Positions 1 to 9,829 are shown, numbered from the stretch's first letter. The stretch is DNA of 64,000 bases from Coriobacteriia bacterium (GCA_030652115.1 JAUSBK010000010.1:62001-126000), one strand, 5' to 3'. Numbers and translations are program-made. The notes: generated from the letters alone by a model not told the origin.

Positions 1-2
1 GC

Positions 3-1607
3 ATCTACACGTTCCTGCCGCTCGGCTACCGCTCGGTCCGCAAAGTGGAGCAGATCGTGCGCGAGGAGATGGACGCGATCGGCAGCCAGGAGATGCTGAT
101 GCCGGTGGTCCAGCCCGCCGAGTTGTGGCAGCAGTCCGGCAGGTGGGACGTCTACGGACCCGAGCTCGCGCGGCTGAAAGACCGTCAGGGCCGCGAGTTC
201 TGCCTCGGCCCGACGCACGAGGAGATCATCACGGCGACCGTGCGCGATGAGCTGCGCTCGTACCGGGAACTCCCCGTGTCGCTCTACCAGATCAACACGA
301 AATTCCGCGATGAGATGCGGCCGAGGTTCGGTCTGCTGCGTGGCCGCGAGTTCATCATGAAAGACGCGTACTCGTTCCACGCGTCGGAGGCGTCGCTCCA
401 GGAGCACTACGACGCGATGGCCGGGGCGTACGGACGCATCTGCGACCGGCTGGGCCTTGCATGGCGCCCCGTGGCGGCCGACTCGGGACAGATCGGCGGC
501 TCGGTCACGACCGAGTTCATGGCACTTGCCGAAAGCGGCGAGGCTGCACTCGTGTACTGCAACTGCGGCTACGCGGCCAACGTGGAGGCCGCCGAGGCCA
601 CCGTGGCGTACGAGCCGCAGGCCACGACCTCGCAGCCGCTCGAGCGCGTGCATACGCCCGGCGTGCAGACGATCGCCGAACTTGCGGCGTTCCTCGGCGT
701 GGACGCCCGCCACACGGTCAAGACGATGGCCGCACGCACGGGGGCGGGCAAGCTCGTCTTCCTCTGCCTGCCGGGTGACCGCGAGCTCAACACGCTCAAG
801 GCCGAGCACGTCGTGCCGGGCTTCGAGCTGCTCGAAGAGGCCGACTTCGCCGCCTTCGGCATCCATCGTGGCTTCCTCGGACCCGTGGGCGCGCCCGAGG
901 GCACGCTCATCGTCGTGGACCGCACGCTCAAAGCCGAGCTCGCCTGGACCGTGGGCGCGAACGAGGCCGACTATCACCTCACGGGCGGCCTGCCCGGGCG
1001 CGACTTCGCCATCGGCGTGTGGGCCGACCTCGTGACCGCCGAGCCGGGCGACGCCTGCCCGCGCTGCGGCGCGCCGCTTGAGGCTGCCCGCGGCATCGAG
1101 GTCTCGCAGGTCTTCCAGCTCGGCACCAAGTACTCGGAGTCCATGGGGGCCTCGTACACCGACGAGGCGGGCGAGGAGCACCCGTTCATCATGGGTTGCT
1201 ACGGCGTGGGCATCACGCGCTCGCTTGCCGCCGTGATCGAGCAGCACTACGACGAGCACGGCATCGCCTGGCCGGTGAGCGTCGCGCCCGCCGAGGTCGC
1301 GGTCCTGCCGCTGGCCGCCGATGGTGAGGTCTTCGAGGTCGCCGAGACGCTGTGGAGCGAGCTCGCGGAAGCCGGCATCGAGGTGGTCCTCGACGACCGC
1401 GACGAGCGCGCTGGCGTGAAGTTCGCCGATGCCGACCTGATCGGCTGGCCCTACCAGATCGTGGTGGGCAAGAAGGGTCTTGCCGAGGGCGTGGTCGAGA
1501 TCAAGCAGCGCGCTACGGGTGAGCGCGAGACGGTGCCTATGGCCGAAGCGACCACGCATGTGACGGCGCTCGTGACCGCCGCCCGCGCCCGTTTCGCCCA
1601 CTCCTGA
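3..1607 (+). CDS. proS: Prolyl-tRNA synthetase, 5'-truncated by window edge
   Basis: Class II aminoacyl-tRNA synthetase that charges tRNA-Pro. The reading frame is open from base 3 with no start, so the N-terminus lies outside the window. Visible parts in order: motif 2 (FRDEMRPRFGLLRGREF) near codon 115; an inserted YbaK-like editing domain (HTVKTMAARTGAGK, about codons 240-380) typical of bacterial ProRS; the motif 3 region (GCYGVGITR); and a C-terminal anticodon-binding domain ending in VTALVTAARARFAHS. The gene is followed by a hairpin and then the rimP-nusA-infB operon. Family assignment is secure. Confidence 0.97.
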   Translation: MYTFLPLGYRSVRKVEQIVREEMDAIGSQEMLMPVVQPAELWQQSGRWDVYGPELARLKDRQGREFCLGPTHEEIITATVRDELRSYRELPVSLYQINTKFRDEMRPRFGLLRGREFIMKDAYSFHASEASLQEHYDAMAGAYGRICDRLGLAWRPVAADSGQIGGSVTTEFMALAESGEAALVYCNCGYAANVEAAEATVAYEPQATTSQPLERVHTPGVQTIAELAAFLGVDARHTVKTMAARTGAGKLVFLCLPGDRELNTLKAEHVVPGFELLEEADFAAFGIHRGFLGPVGAPEGTLIVVDRTLKAELAWTVGANEADYHLTGGLPGRDFAIGVWADLVTAEPGDACPRCGAPLEAARGIEVSQVFQLGTKYSESMGASYTDEAGEEHPFIMGCYGVGITRSLAAVIEQHYDEHGIAWPVSVAPAEVAVLPLAADGEVFEVAETLWSELAEAGIEVVLDDRDERAGVKFADADLIGWPYQIVVGKKGLAEGVVEIKQRATGERETVPMAEATTHVTALVTAARARFAHS

Positions 1608-1619
1608 GAGTGCTCCCTG

Positions 1620-1653
1620 AGGCACCCCGTCGTCTTTGACCGGCGGGGTGCCT
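1620..1653 (+). terminator. Hairpin after proS
   Basis: A perfect 10-bp inverted repeat, AGGCACCCCG (1620-1629) with CGGGGTGCCT (1644-1653), starts 12 bases after the proS stop. There is no U-run, so termination would be factor-assisted or partial. Confidence 0.65.
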
Positions 1654-1663
1654 GTGCTACAAT
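1636..1663 (+). promoter_or_regulatory. Promoter for the rimP-nusA-infB operon
   Basis: TTGACC (1636-1641), a 16-bp spacer, then TACAAT (1658-1663). The -35 lies in the loop of the proS hairpin and the spacer covers its 3' arm, so terminator and promoter are superimposed. Confidence 0.7.
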
Positions 1664-1691
1664 CCCTGCGAACGACACATGTCCCGTGGCG

Positions 1692-1715
1692 AGAAGTGGG
1701 CTTACCCCCGCTTCT
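1692..1715 (+). promoter_or_regulatory. Leader hairpin upstream of rimP
   Basis: AGAAGTGGG (1692-1700) pairs with CCCGCTTCT (1707-1715), with one G-U pair, and runs into TTTGTT. It sits between the promoter and the rimP ribosome site, so it could be an attenuator or a leader structure for the nusA operon. Confidence 0.5.
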
Positions 1716-1739
1716 TTTGTTCTGGAAGGAGGTCCGAGC

Positions 1740-2222
1740 GTGTCTGTGAGTCTCGTAAGCGAGCTGATCGCCCTGCTCGAGCCTCTTGCTCAGGACAACG
1801 GGCTCGAGCTTGTGACCGTTGAGGTCTCCGGCGGCCAGCGCCATCAGACCGTGCGGGTGTTCCTCGATCGCGAAGGCGGGATCGATATCGACGCCATCGC
1901 GAGCTCGAACGCCTGGGTCTCCGAGGCGCTGGACGCGGTCTCCCGCTTGAACGGCGCCTACACGCTCGAGGTCTCGTCACCGGGTATCGAACGCGTTCTT
2001 CGGAAGCGTGACGACTTCGTCCGCTTCGCAGGCGAGAACGTCACGATCCATGCGCTGCGCACCATCGATGGCCGCTCGCGTTTCACGGGGCAGCTCATCG
2101 GTCTTCAGGGCGACGATGTCGTCGTCGAGTACGAGGGGCAGGAACATCGCGTGCCGTTCGACGCTATCGAGCGTGCACGCTTGAAGGCCGACTTCGGCGA
2201 GGTCGGCGGAAGGAACGGGTAG
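1740..2222 (+). CDS. rimP: Ribosome maturation factor RimP
   Basis: RimP binds the 30S subunit and is needed for its maturation. The 160-residue product has the family hallmark LEVSSPGIERVL, followed by the C-terminal SH3-like domain (FTGQLIGLQGDDVVVEYEGQ). The GTG at 1740 is chosen because GGAAGGAGGT lies 8-15 bases upstream; the frame stays open further 5' but crosses the leader hairpin. It is the first gene of the rimP-nusA-ylxR-infB-rbfA operon, with 3 bases to nusA. Confidence 0.93.
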   Translation: MSVSLVSELIALLEPLAQDNGLELVTVEVSGGQRHQTVRVFLDREGGIDIDAIASSNAWVSEALDAVSRLNGAYTLEVSSPGIERVLRKRDDFVRFAGENVTIHALRTIDGRSRFTGQLIGLQGDDVVVEYEGQEHRVPFDAIERARLKADFGEVGGRNG

Positions 2223-2225
2223 CTC

Positions 2226-3371
2226 ATGGAAGCCGAGCACATAAACCTGATGGACGCTCTGCGCGAACTTGCGCGCGAGAAGAACATCGACGTGAACATC
2301 ATGCTCGAGCGGCTGGAACAGCAGCTCGGTCTCACGTATCAGCGCATCCTGGACACCGAGAACGAGTGCACGGTGAAGATCGACCGCGAGTCGGGTCGCA
2401 TCTTCGTCTACGAGCTCGTGCCGGTGGGCGGTACCGAAGAGGAGCCTGTCTTCGAATCGCGTGACGTCACGCCTTCGGACATCTCACGCTTCGCCGCGCA
2501 GGCGGCCAAGCAGGTCATCACGCAGTCCATCCGTGAGGCCGAGCGCGAGCAGATCTTCGAGGAGTACGCGGACCGCATCGGCGACAGCATCACCGGTACG
2601 GTCCAGCAGTCCGACTCGCGCTACACGCTCGTGAAGATCCGCGAGGGCGTCGAGGCGCTGCTGCCCTCGGCCGAGCAGCCCGGCAACGAGCGCTACGAGC
2701 ACAATCAGCGCCTGAAGGCGCTCATCATCGACGTGCGCAAGACCTCGAACGAGCCTTCGATCGTGGTCTCGCGGACGCACCCCAACTTGCTCAAGCGCCT
2801 CTTCGAGCTCGAGGTGCCCGAGATCTACGACGGCATCGTGGAGATCAAGAGCGTGGCCCGCGAGCCGGGGCTGCGCTCGAAAGTCGCCGTGTCGTCGCGC
2901 GAACCGGGTCTCGACCCGGTGGGCGCGTGCGTGGGCCCCAAGGGAAGCCGCGTCCGCATGGTCGTGGCCGAGCTTCGCGGAGAGCGCATCGACGTGGTGC
3001 CGTGGAACGACGATCCGGCCACGTTCGTTGGCAACGCACTGTCGCCGGCGAAGGTCGCCCGCGTGCTCGTCAGCGAGGACGACCACACCGCAACGGTCAT
3101 CGTCCCCGACGACCAGCTGTCCCTTGCGATCGGCAAGGAAGGCCAGAACGCGCGCCTCGCAGCCAAGCTCACCGGCTGGCGCATCGACATCAAGAGCCAG
3201 GTGCAGGCTGCCTCGGCTGGGATAGCCACGATTGCCGACGGCGGGGAATCACACGCCGATGAGGGCGATGGGCGCTGTGTAGCGGTCACGAGCACCGGGA
3301 TCCGCTGCCGCAATCAGGCCCGACCGGGTACCCGGTTCTGTGGCGTGCACGAGAAGGAGGGCGCGAGCTAA
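2226..3371 (+). CDS. nusA: Transcription elongation/antitermination factor NusA with cysteine-rich tail
   Basis: NusA binds RNA polymerase and controls pausing, termination and antitermination. Domains in order: N-terminal polymerase-binding domain (1-125), S1 domain (about 133-200), KH1 ([14 protein letters not shown]) and KH2 ([20 protein letters not shown]). The 381-residue protein lacks the acidic repeats of proteobacterial NusA. Instead it ends in a tail (346-381) with Cys351, Cys361, Cys372 and His375, a plausible small zinc site that is not part of the standard NusA core. It lies between rimP and ylxR, as in most bacteria. Confidence 0.96.
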   Translation: MEAEHINLMDALRELAREKNIDVNIMLERLEQQLGLTYQRILDTENECTVKIDRESGRIFVYELVPVGGTEEEPVFESRDVTPSDISRFAAQAAKQVITQSIREAEREQIFEEYADRIGDSITGTVQQSDSRYTLVKIREGVEALLPSAEQPGNERYEHNQRLKALIIDVRKTSNEPSIVVSRTHPNLLKRLFELEVPEIYDGIVEIKSVAREPGLRSKVAVSSREPGLDPVGACVGPKGSRVRMVVAELRGERIDVVPWNDDPATFVGNALSPAKVARVLVSEDDHTATVIVPDDQLSLAIGKEGQNARLAAKLTGWRIDIKSQVQAASAGIATIADGGESHADEGDGRCVAVTSTGIRCRNQARPGTRFCGVHEKEGAS

Positions 3372-3374
3372 GCA

Positions 3375-3680
3375 ATGGTCGTTCGCAAGACCCCGCTCAG
3401 GACGTGTGTCGCGTGTCGCCGAGAGGCCGACAAGCGCGAGCTCGTCCGGTTCGTCCGGGACGCCGACGGTGAGGTACACGTCGATCCGAACGGCAAGGCT
3501 CCCGGTCGTGGAGCGTCGGTCTGTGCGGACATGGCCTGCTTCGAGGCCGCGGTTGCACGTAAACGGCTCGCGCCGGCGCTCCGCGCGAGTCTGAGTGAAG
3601 AAGATGTGGAGCGGCTGAGACACGAGTTCGAGGAGGCCCTGCCTAAGCGCAGCCCGGCCGACTCGCGATCTGGACGGTGA
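3375..3680 (+). CDS. ylxR: YlxR family RNA-binding protein (RnpM)
   Basis: Small basic protein of 101 residues with the YlxR signature: an N-terminal TCVACRREADKRELVRFVR segment and GRGASVC near residue 55. In Bacillus this family (renamed RnpM) binds the RNase P RNA. It keeps the classical position between nusA and infB, with the start three bases after the nusA stop. Confidence 0.92.
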   Translation: MVVRKTPLRTCVACRREADKRELVRFVRDADGEVHVDPNGKAPGRGASVCADMACFEAAVARKRLAPALRASLSEEDVERLRHEFEEALPKRSPADSRSGR

Positions 3681-3686
3681 AGAAGC

Positions 3687-6134
3687 ATGCCCGCAATGCG
3701 CGTACATGAACTGGCCAAGGAATTCGGGATGACCTCTAAGGAGCTCCTCGATCACCTTGCGCGCCTCAAGATACCCGCACGCAATCACGCATCCACGCTC
3801 GTCGAGGCCTACGTGGACAAGATCCGCAAGGACCTCCACGACGAGATCGCGAGCAAGCAAGCGGAGATGGAAACCGAGCGCCTTCGCGAAGAAGCCGAGC
3901 GTATGGCCGAGGAGGAGATCGAGCGGGCACGCGAGGCTGAAGCGCGCGCCAAGCTCGATGCCGAAGAGGCCGAGCGTCTTGCAGCCGAGGCCGCACGCCT
4001 CGCCGAAGAGGATGCCGCCCGCAAGGCCGAAGAAGAGGCTCGTGCCAAGGCCGACGAGGCGCAGCGCCTCCGCGAGGCCGAGGAGCACGCCAAGCGCGAT
4101 GCGGAAGAGGCCATTCGCAAGGAGGCCGAGCAGCGTGCCGCTGAAGAGCGGGCGCTCCTCGCCGAGGCTGCCGCCAAGGAAGAGGCCGCCGAGGCAGACC
4201 GCTACCGTCAGATGGCCAAGGACGCCGAGGCCGTTGCGCCGGCTGCACCCGCGAACCTCATCACCGAGGCCGCCAAGATGGTCCAGAGCGACTCGGACAA
4301 GCGCAAGCGCAAGACCAAGAAGCCGTCGGGCAGGCGCGAGGCAGCGACTCACGCGCACATCGTCGCGGACGAGAAGCCGCAGGTGGCTGCCGTTGTGGTC
4401 ACGCTCGTGCAGAACTCCACGGTGGCCGAGTTCGCGGACGCCGCAGGCGTCACGCCGGGCGAAGTCATCAAGCGCCTCATGATGCTCGGCGACATGCACA
4501 CGGTGAACCAGCCGATGAGCCGCGACGCCATGGAGATCCTCGCCGAGGACCTCGGCATCGAGGTCATCGTGGTCTCACCTGCCGAAGAGCAGAGCTTCGT
4601 GTTCGAGGACGACCCCGAAGACCTCAAGGCGCGTCCGCCGGTCGTGACCGTCATGGGTCACGTCGACCACGGCAAGACGTCGCTCCTCGATGCCATCCGC
4701 GAGACCGGCGTCGTAGACACCGAGGCCGGCGGCATCACGCAGCACATCGGTGCGTCGGTCGTGGAGCGCAACGGCAAGCAGATCACCTTCATCGACACCC
4801 CGGGCCACGAGGCGTTCACCGCCATGCGTGCCCGCGGTGCGAACATCACCGACATCGTCATCCTCGTGGTGGCCGCCGACGACGGCGTCATGCCGCAGAC
4901 GGTCGAGGCCATCCACCACGCCAAGGCCGCAGGCGTGCCGATCATCGTGGCCGTGAACAAGATCGACAAGGACGGCGCCAACCCCGAGCAGGTCAAGCAG
5001 ATGCTCACCGAGCACGAGATCGTGCCCGAGGAGTGGGGTGGCCCGAACATCTTCGTGAATGTCAGTGCCAAGAAGCGCATCGCCATCGAGGACCTTCTCG
5101 AGATGGTGCTGCTACAGGCCGAAGTGCTCGAGCTCCAGGCTAATCCCGACACGTTCGCAAGCGGCGTGGTCATCGAGGCGAACCTCGACAAGGGCCGTGG
5201 CCCTGTCGCGACCGTGCTGGTACAGCGCGGGACGCTGCAGGTGGGCGACTCGATCGTGGCCGGCACGAGCCACGGGCGCGTTCGTGCGCTCGTCAATCCG
5301 CTCGGCGAGACCGTCGAGACCGCAGGGCCCGCCGATCCGGTCGAGGTCCAGGGACTCTCGAGCGTGCCTTCGGCAGGAGACGAGTTCCGTGTCTTTGCCG
5401 ATGAGCGCGACGCGCGCAACCTGGCCGAGGAGCGTTCGCTCAAGCAGCGTCTCCTGGCTCACGAGCGCAAGAGCCACGTCACGCTGGACGACCTGTTCAC
5501 ACGCATCCAGCAGGGCGAGATCAAGGACCTCAACCTGGTCGTGAAAGCCGACGTCCAGGGCTCCATCGAGGCACTCAAGGACGCGCTCGACAAGATGAAG
5601 CAGGACGAGGTCCACATCAACGTCATCCACTCGGGCGTGGGCGGTATCACCGAAAGCGACGTCATGCTCGCGACCGCGTCCGACGCCATCATCATCGGTT
5701 TCAACGTCCGTCCGCTTCCCGAGGCACGCGACCTGGCGGCCAAGGAGAAGGTGGACATGCGGATGTACCGCGTGATCTACCAGGCGATCGAGGAGATCAA
5801 TGCCGCACGCGTGGGCATGCTCGCTCCCACGATCGAGGAGCAGGAGACGGCGCACGTCGAGGTCCGCGATCTGTTCAAGGTGCCGAAGCTCGGCACGATC
5901 GCCGGCTGCTTCGTGCAAGACGGCGAGATCGCGCGTGACGACCGCATCCGCATCGTCCGCGACGGCACGATCATCCACGACGGCAAGCTCCACTCGCTGC
6001 GCCGCTTCAAAGACGACGTCAAGTCCGTGAAGCAGGGCTACGAGTGCGGCATCGGCATAGAGAACTTCCAGGACATCAAGGTGGGCGACGTCATCGAGTC
6101 GTACAAGACGATCGAGGTCGCCCGCGAGGAGTAG
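3687..6134 (+). CDS. infB: Translation initiation factor IF-2
   Basis: GTPase that delivers initiator tRNA to the 30S subunit. The 815-residue protein has an N-terminal IF2_N helical module ([19 protein letters not shown]), then a long charged Glu/Ala/Arg helix (about 55-190), a second IF2_N module (about 238-300), and the G domain with GHVDHGKTS at about 324, DTPGHEAF and NKID. IF-2 domains 2-4 follow and the protein ends in [18 protein letters not shown] 3687 is used; ATG 3696 is a possible alternative. Spacing to ylxR and rbfA is short. Confidence 0.97.
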   Translation: MPAMRVHELAKEFGMTSKELLDHLARLKIPARNHASTLVEAYVDKIRKDLHDEIASKQAEMETERLREEAERMAEEEIERAREAEARAKLDAEEAERLAAEAARLAEEDAARKAEEEARAKADEAQRLREAEEHAKRDAEEAIRKEAEQRAAEERALLAEAAAKEEAAEADRYRQMAKDAEAVAPAAPANLITEAAKMVQSDSDKRKRKTKKPSGRREAATHAHIVADEKPQVAAVVVTLVQNSTVAEFADAAGVTPGEVIKRLMMLGDMHTVNQPMSRDAMEILAEDLGIEVIVVSPAEEQSFVFEDDPEDLKARPPVVTVMGHVDHGKTSLLDAIRETGVVDTEAGGITQHIGASVVERNGKQITFIDTPGHEAFTAMRARGANITDIVILVVAADDGVMPQTVEAIHHAKAAGVPIIVAVNKIDKDGANPEQVKQMLTEHEIVPEEWGGPNIFVNVSAKKRIAIEDLLEMVLLQAEVLELQANPDTFASGVVIEANLDKGRGPVATVLVQRGTLQVGDSIVAGTSHGRVRALVNPLGETVETAGPADPVEVQGLSSVPSAGDEFRVFADERDARNLAEERSLKQRLLAHERKSHVTLDDLFTRIQQGEIKDLNLVVKADVQGSIEALKDALDKMKQDEVHINVIHSGVGGITESDVMLATASDAIIIGFNVRPLPEARDLAAKEKVDMRMYRVIYQAIEEINAARVGMLAPTIEEQETAHVEVRDLFKVPKLGTIAGCFVQDGEIARDDRIRIVRDGTIIHDGKLHSLRRFKDDVKSVKQGYECGIGIENFQDIKVGDVIESYKTIEVAREE

Positions 6135-6139
6135 CACCC

Positions 6140-6502
6140 ATGAAGAGCACACCCCGTACCCGCAAGCTTGGGGAGGCGGTCAGAGAGGCGCTCGCAGAGG
6201 TGCTGCGTGACGACGTCGCTGATCCCCGTATCGACTTCGCGACGATCACGTCCGTACAGGTCTCATCCGACCTGGGCGTGGCCGACGTCTACGTGACCAC
6301 GCACGGCGACCAGGAGCGTTACGAGGCGCTGCTGGAGGGCCTGAACTCAGCCGAGGGAAGGATCCGGTCCGGGCTCGCGCGCCGCGTCAAGCTGCGTATC
6401 ACGCCCGTGCTGAGGTTCCACCTCGACACGTCGGTGGACCAGGGCATGCGCATCTACGAGGCCCTCAAAGACGTTCCCCCCGGCCTGGTGGACGGCGAGT
6501 AG
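6140..6502 (+). CDS. rbfA: 30S ribosome-binding factor A
   Basis: RbfA is a KH-fold factor for late 30S maturation and 16S 5'-end processing. The 120-residue protein matches the family throughout (RTRKLGEAVREALAEVLRD at the N-terminus, then TPVLRFHLDTSVDQGMRIYE). ATG 6140, six bases after the infB stop, is the natural start; the frame is open further upstream inside infB but that part shows no RbfA similarity. It is followed within 7 bases by nrnA. Confidence 0.94.
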   Translation: MKSTPRTRKLGEAVREALAEVLRDDVADPRIDFATITSVQVSSDLGVADVYVTTHGDQERYEALLEGLNSAEGRIRSGLARRVKLRITPVLRFHLDTSVDQGMRIYEALKDVPPGLVDGE

Positions 6503-6508
6503 GCCGCC

Positions 6509-7483
6509 ATGGTTCCTGCCGACACGCTGCAGGCAGCTGCGGCCATCCTGCGTGACGCTCCGCACGTGGTCATCGGCTCGCACGTGGATCCCGATGGGGA
6601 CGCGATCGGGTCGTCACTCGGCCTTGCGTTCGCGCTCGACCAGCTCGGCGTGCCGGTCACGCTCGTGCTGGGCTCGGGAAGCCGCTGCCCGGCTACCTAC
6701 GCGTTCCTGCCGGGTTCGGAGCGGCTCGGCGCGCCACCTGCCGAAGTGGACGGCCCGTACGTCTTCGCCGCGCTCGACAGCCCCGACGTGAGTCGGCTCG
6801 GCGCGGGCACGGACCTTGCGAAGCGCGCCGACAGCCTGCTCCTGATCGACCACCATCCCGACGCGACGCGTCTACAGCCGGCGGACGTGCTCGACAGCAG
6901 CGCGGCTGCGACCGGCATGCTCGTGTGGCAGCTGCTCTCGCACCTGGGCGCCACGCCCGACGAGCGGATCGCCACGTGCCTCTACACGGCCACGCTTACC
7001 GACACCGGGCGCTTCAGCTACTCCAACACCACGCCGGACACCCTGCGCGCGGCGGCGGACATGGCCGATGCGGGCGCGCACCCGAACGACATCTACTCGG
7101 CCGTCTACGAGAACCGCTCGGCGGGTGCGCAGATGCTTGTGGGGCGCACGCTCGCGCGCGTCACCATCGCCAACGGTGGCCACGTGGCATACTCCTGGAT
7201 CACCGAGGACGATTTCGCTGACACCGGCGCGCTGCCGGAGGAGTCGGAGAACCTCATCGACTTCGTGCGCGCGCTCGGCGGGGTAGACGTCGTCTTCCTG
7301 GCCAAGGTGAACGGCACCACCGTCCGCGGGAACCTGCGCTCCAAGTCGGACACCGACGTGAGCGCGGTCGCCCGCATGCTCGGCGGGGGAGGTCATCGCG
7401 CGGCGGCAGGGTTCACGCTCGAGGGCGATCTCGACACCCTGCTTGCGCGGCTGCTCCCGCTGCTCCCCGGAGGACAGAAGTGA
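6509..7483 (+). CDS. nrnA: DHH/DHHA1 phosphoesterase (NrnA-like)
   Basis: Manganese-dependent phosphoesterase of the DHH family. Relatives degrade nanoRNA, 3'-phosphoadenosine 5'-phosphate or linear cyclic-dinucleotide products. Motifs: SHVDPDGDAIGSSLGL (res 24-39), the defining DHH in LLIDHHPDATR, and the DHHA1 glycine loop GGGGHRAAAGF near the C-terminus. Its place between rbfA and truB is the usual one in Gram-positive bacteria. The truB start overlaps its stop. Exact substrate cannot be read from sequence. Confidence 0.92.
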   Translation: MVPADTLQAAAAILRDAPHVVIGSHVDPDGDAIGSSLGLAFALDQLGVPVTLVLGSGSRCPATYAFLPGSERLGAPPAEVDGPYVFAALDSPDVSRLGAGTDLAKRADSLLLIDHHPDATRLQPADVLDSSAAATGMLVWQLLSHLGATPDERIATCLYTATLTDTGRFSYSNTTPDTLRAAADMADAGAHPNDIYSAVYENRSAGAQMLVGRTLARVTIANGGHVAYSWITEDDFADTGALPEESENLIDFVRALGGVDVVFLAKVNGTTVRGNLRSKSDTDVSAVARMLGGGGHRAAAGFTLEGDLDTLLARLLPLLPGGQK

Positions 7484-8394
7484 AGGCGCGCCGTGGAGGT
7501 ACGGACCTCTCCGGCGTGCTGCTCCTCGACAAGCCGCAGGGCCCCACGAGCCACGACGTGATCGCAAAGCTGCGTGCGGCCACCGGCGAGCGCCGGATCG
7601 GCCACGCCGGCACCCTCGATCCGATGGCGACCGGGCTGCTGACCATCCTCATCGGCCGGGCCACCCGGCTCGAGCAGTACCTCGTGGGCCACGACAAGCG
7701 CTACGAGGCGCGCATCGTCTTTGGCGCCGAGACCGACACGCTCGATGCCGAGGGTGCGGTGACCGAGTCCGCACCGGTTCCCGCCGAGGTGTCCGACCCC
7801 GCGTGGGCGACCGATCTCCTCGAGCGCTTCCTCGGCGAGCAGAAGCAGATGCCACCTGCGTACTCCGCACTCAAGCGCGACGGCGTTGCCGCGCACCGCA
7901 TCGCACGCGCCGGCGGCGAGCCGGTGCTCGATCCCCGGCTCATCACCGTCTACGCAGCCGACCTTGCCGGCATCGACAGCACGCTGCCCGCATGGGACGT
8001 GGTCTTCTCGGTCTCCAAGGGGACCTACATCCGCTCGCTCGCGCGTGACATCGGGCGCGCCGCGGGAACCCGCGCGCATCTCGGCGTGCTTCGGCGCACG
8101 CACGTTGGCTTGGCCAACGTGGCCGAGGCCCTCACGCTTCCCGATGCGGTGGCGGCCGCTGAGGCGGGGAACCTTCCCGAGCGCTTCTGCGACCCGGTGG
8201 CGCTTCTCGGCTTCCCATCACTCGAGGTGGCCGAGGAACTTGTGCGAGACGGCAAGCCGCTTGCCGATAGCGCGCCCCGTGCCGAAGGCGAACGGGTCGC
8301 GATCGTCACGCCCGAGCGGTTGCTCGCGGTCTACCGCAGGGCAGGGGAGCGGCTTGTTCCCGAGTCCGTTCTCGTACCGGGAGTCTCCCGATGA
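7480..8394 (+). CDS. truB: tRNA pseudouridine(55) synthase
   Basis: Makes pseudouridine 55 in the T-loop of tRNAs. The family motifs are intact: LLLDKPQGPTSHDV and RRIGHAGTLDPMATGLL with catalytic Asp47, later GTYIRSLARDIG. It starts with GTG at 7480, overlapping the nrnA stop (GTGA), and its own stop overlaps the ribF start (ATGA), so the three genes are translationally coupled. Confidence 0.96.
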   Translation: MKARRGGTDLSGVLLLDKPQGPTSHDVIAKLRAATGERRIGHAGTLDPMATGLLTILIGRATRLEQYLVGHDKRYEARIVFGAETDTLDAEGAVTESAPVPAEVSDPAWATDLLERFLGEQKQMPPAYSALKRDGVAAHRIARAGGEPVLDPRLITVYAADLAGIDSTLPAWDVVFSVSKGTYIRSLARDIGRAAGTRAHLGVLRRTHVGLANVAEALTLPDAVAAAEAGNLPERFCDPVALLGFPSLEVAEELVRDGKPLADSAPRAEGERVAIVTPERLLAVYRRAGERLVPESVLVPGVSR

Positions 8395-9329
8395 GCGGGC
8401 GCCCTGCAGTCATCACGCACGTGCGCGGCATGCACGAGCTCGGGCCCGCTGTGATGGCGATCGGCGTCTTCGACGGCGTGCACATCGGTCACCAGGCGCT
8501 CGTGACCGACATGATCACCATTGCCCGCGAGCGTCACTCGGCGGCATGCGTGCTCACCTTCGACCGGGACCCCGACCAGGTGGTCACGCCGTCGCATCCG
8601 GCCAAGCAGCTCACCACGCTCGAGGACAAGATCGCGCTTCTGTCCGACCTCGGCCCGGACGTGGTGCTCATCATCCCGTTCGACGACTGGCTCGCATCGC
8701 TCACGCCGGACGACTTCTGCATCGACGTCCTGCGAGACGCCGCCGAGCCCGTCGCGTGCGTGGTGGGCTTTGACTTCCGCTTTGGCACGCGTGCATCGGG
8801 TGACGCGGACACGCTCCGTGCGCTGGGCTCGCTCCATGGATTCCAGGTGATCACGCACCCGCTCGTCCACGCCGAAGGGGCGCCGGTGACCTCCACGCGC
8901 ATCCGCGCGCTGGTGGCGCGGGGGGAAGTTGCGGCAGCCGCCGCGCTCCTCGGCAGGCCACACCGGCTTCGGTGCGAGGTCGTGCACGGCAAGCGCATCG
9001 GGCACGAACTCGGGACGCCCACGGCGAACCTCACGGTGGGTCACGAGTTTGCGGTGCCGGCGACCGGTGTGTACGCCGGGTGGGCCACAGTCGCAGGCGA
9101 GCGGTACCCGGCGGCGATCTCGGTCGGGATCTCGCCGACGTTCCCGGACGCCACCTGCGACCTCGAGGCGCACCTCATCGGCTTCGATGGCGATCTCTAC
9201 GGGCAGAGCATGATGCTCGAGTTCGTCGAGCGCGTGCGCGAACAGCAGGCGTTCGCCTCCACCGAAGCGCTCGCGCAGGCGATTGCCGACGATGTGGCGC
9301 ACATCGCGGCGCTGCTCGGCGGGGGATAG
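8391..9329 (+). CDS. ribF: Bifunctional riboflavin kinase / FAD synthetase
   Basis: Converts riboflavin to FMN and FMN to FAD. The N-terminal adenylyltransferase half has GVFDGVHIGHQAL (res 25-37); the C-terminal flavokinase half has GKRIGHELGTPTANL. At 312 residues it is a full-length fusion enzyme. It is coupled to truB by a 4-base overlap. The next gene is a membrane FMN-binding protein, which fits supply of flavin to it. Confidence 0.95.
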   Translation: MSGRPAVITHVRGMHELGPAVMAIGVFDGVHIGHQALVTDMITIARERHSAACVLTFDRDPDQVVTPSHPAKQLTTLEDKIALLSDLGPDVVLIIPFDDWLASLTPDDFCIDVLRDAAEPVACVVGFDFRFGTRASGDADTLRALGSLHGFQVITHPLVHAEGAPVTSTRIRALVARGEVAAAAALLGRPHRLRCEVVHGKRIGHELGTPTANLTVGHEFAVPATGVYAGWATVAGERYPAAISVGISPTFPDATCDLEAHLIGFDGDLYGQSMMLEFVERVREQQAFASTEALAQAIADDVAHIAALLGGG

Positions 9330-9352
9330 TCGACCGAGGGGAGATCAGTACG

Positions 9353-9781
9353 ATGTCTGAGAGGTCCGGCACAAAGGGCAGTCCGCTCATGAAGGTGCTC
9401 ATCGTCATCGGCGTCTTCCTTCTGCTCATGGTCCTCGCGCTGGGGGCGATGGTGTTGGCGACTGAGGGTCAGCGTCGGGACGACCGCAACCTGACAATCG
9501 CCGATGTGGACTTCGCGCAGGTACCCGACGGCACGTACCGTGGCAGCTACGACGGGTGGAACACGTTCGACGTGTTCGTCACGGTCACTGGCGGCGCGGT
9601 CACGGACATCACGATCGCCGAGGACTCGGCAAACCCACGGACGGACATCACCGACAAGGTCATCGAGCTCATCGTGGACGGCCAGTCACTCGACGTGGAC
9701 ACGGTGAGCGGCGCTACCGTCACTACGAATGCGCTCGTGAAGGCCGTGGAAATCGGCCTCGTGGAGCAGCGCGAGGAGTAG
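9353..9781 (+). CDS. Membrane-anchored FMN-binding domain protein
   Basis: A 142-residue protein with one hydrophobic segment at about 14-36 followed by an FMN_bind domain. The sequence DTVSGATVTT (about res 114-123) matches the D-x2-SGAT consensus where ApbE-type transferases attach FMN to a threonine. The domain should face outside, as in flavin-based extracytosolic electron transfer proteins. ATG 9353 has GAGGGGAGAT upstream. It follows ribF by 23 bases. No ApbE gene is in the window, so the partner is unknown. Confidence 0.8.
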   Translation: MSERSGTKGSPLMKVLIVIGVFLLLMVLALGAMVLATEGQRRDDRNLTIADVDFAQVPDGTYRGSYDGWNTFDVFVTVTGGAVTDITIAEDSANPRTDITDKVIELIVDGQSLDVDTVSGATVTTNALVKAVEIGLVEQREE

Positions 9782-9823
9782 CCCGGCCGCAGCGCAGGGT
9801 GTCGCCGGCACCTCGGCCTGTGC

Positions 9824-9829
9824 TACACT
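9824..9829 (+). promoter_or_regulatory. Probable -10 element for rpsO
   Basis: TACACT about 90 bases upstream of the rpsO start. No convincing -35 is visible. The leader that follows (9830-9920) is long enough to hold the translational operator that S15 mRNAs often carry, but I cannot identify one. Confidence 0.4.
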
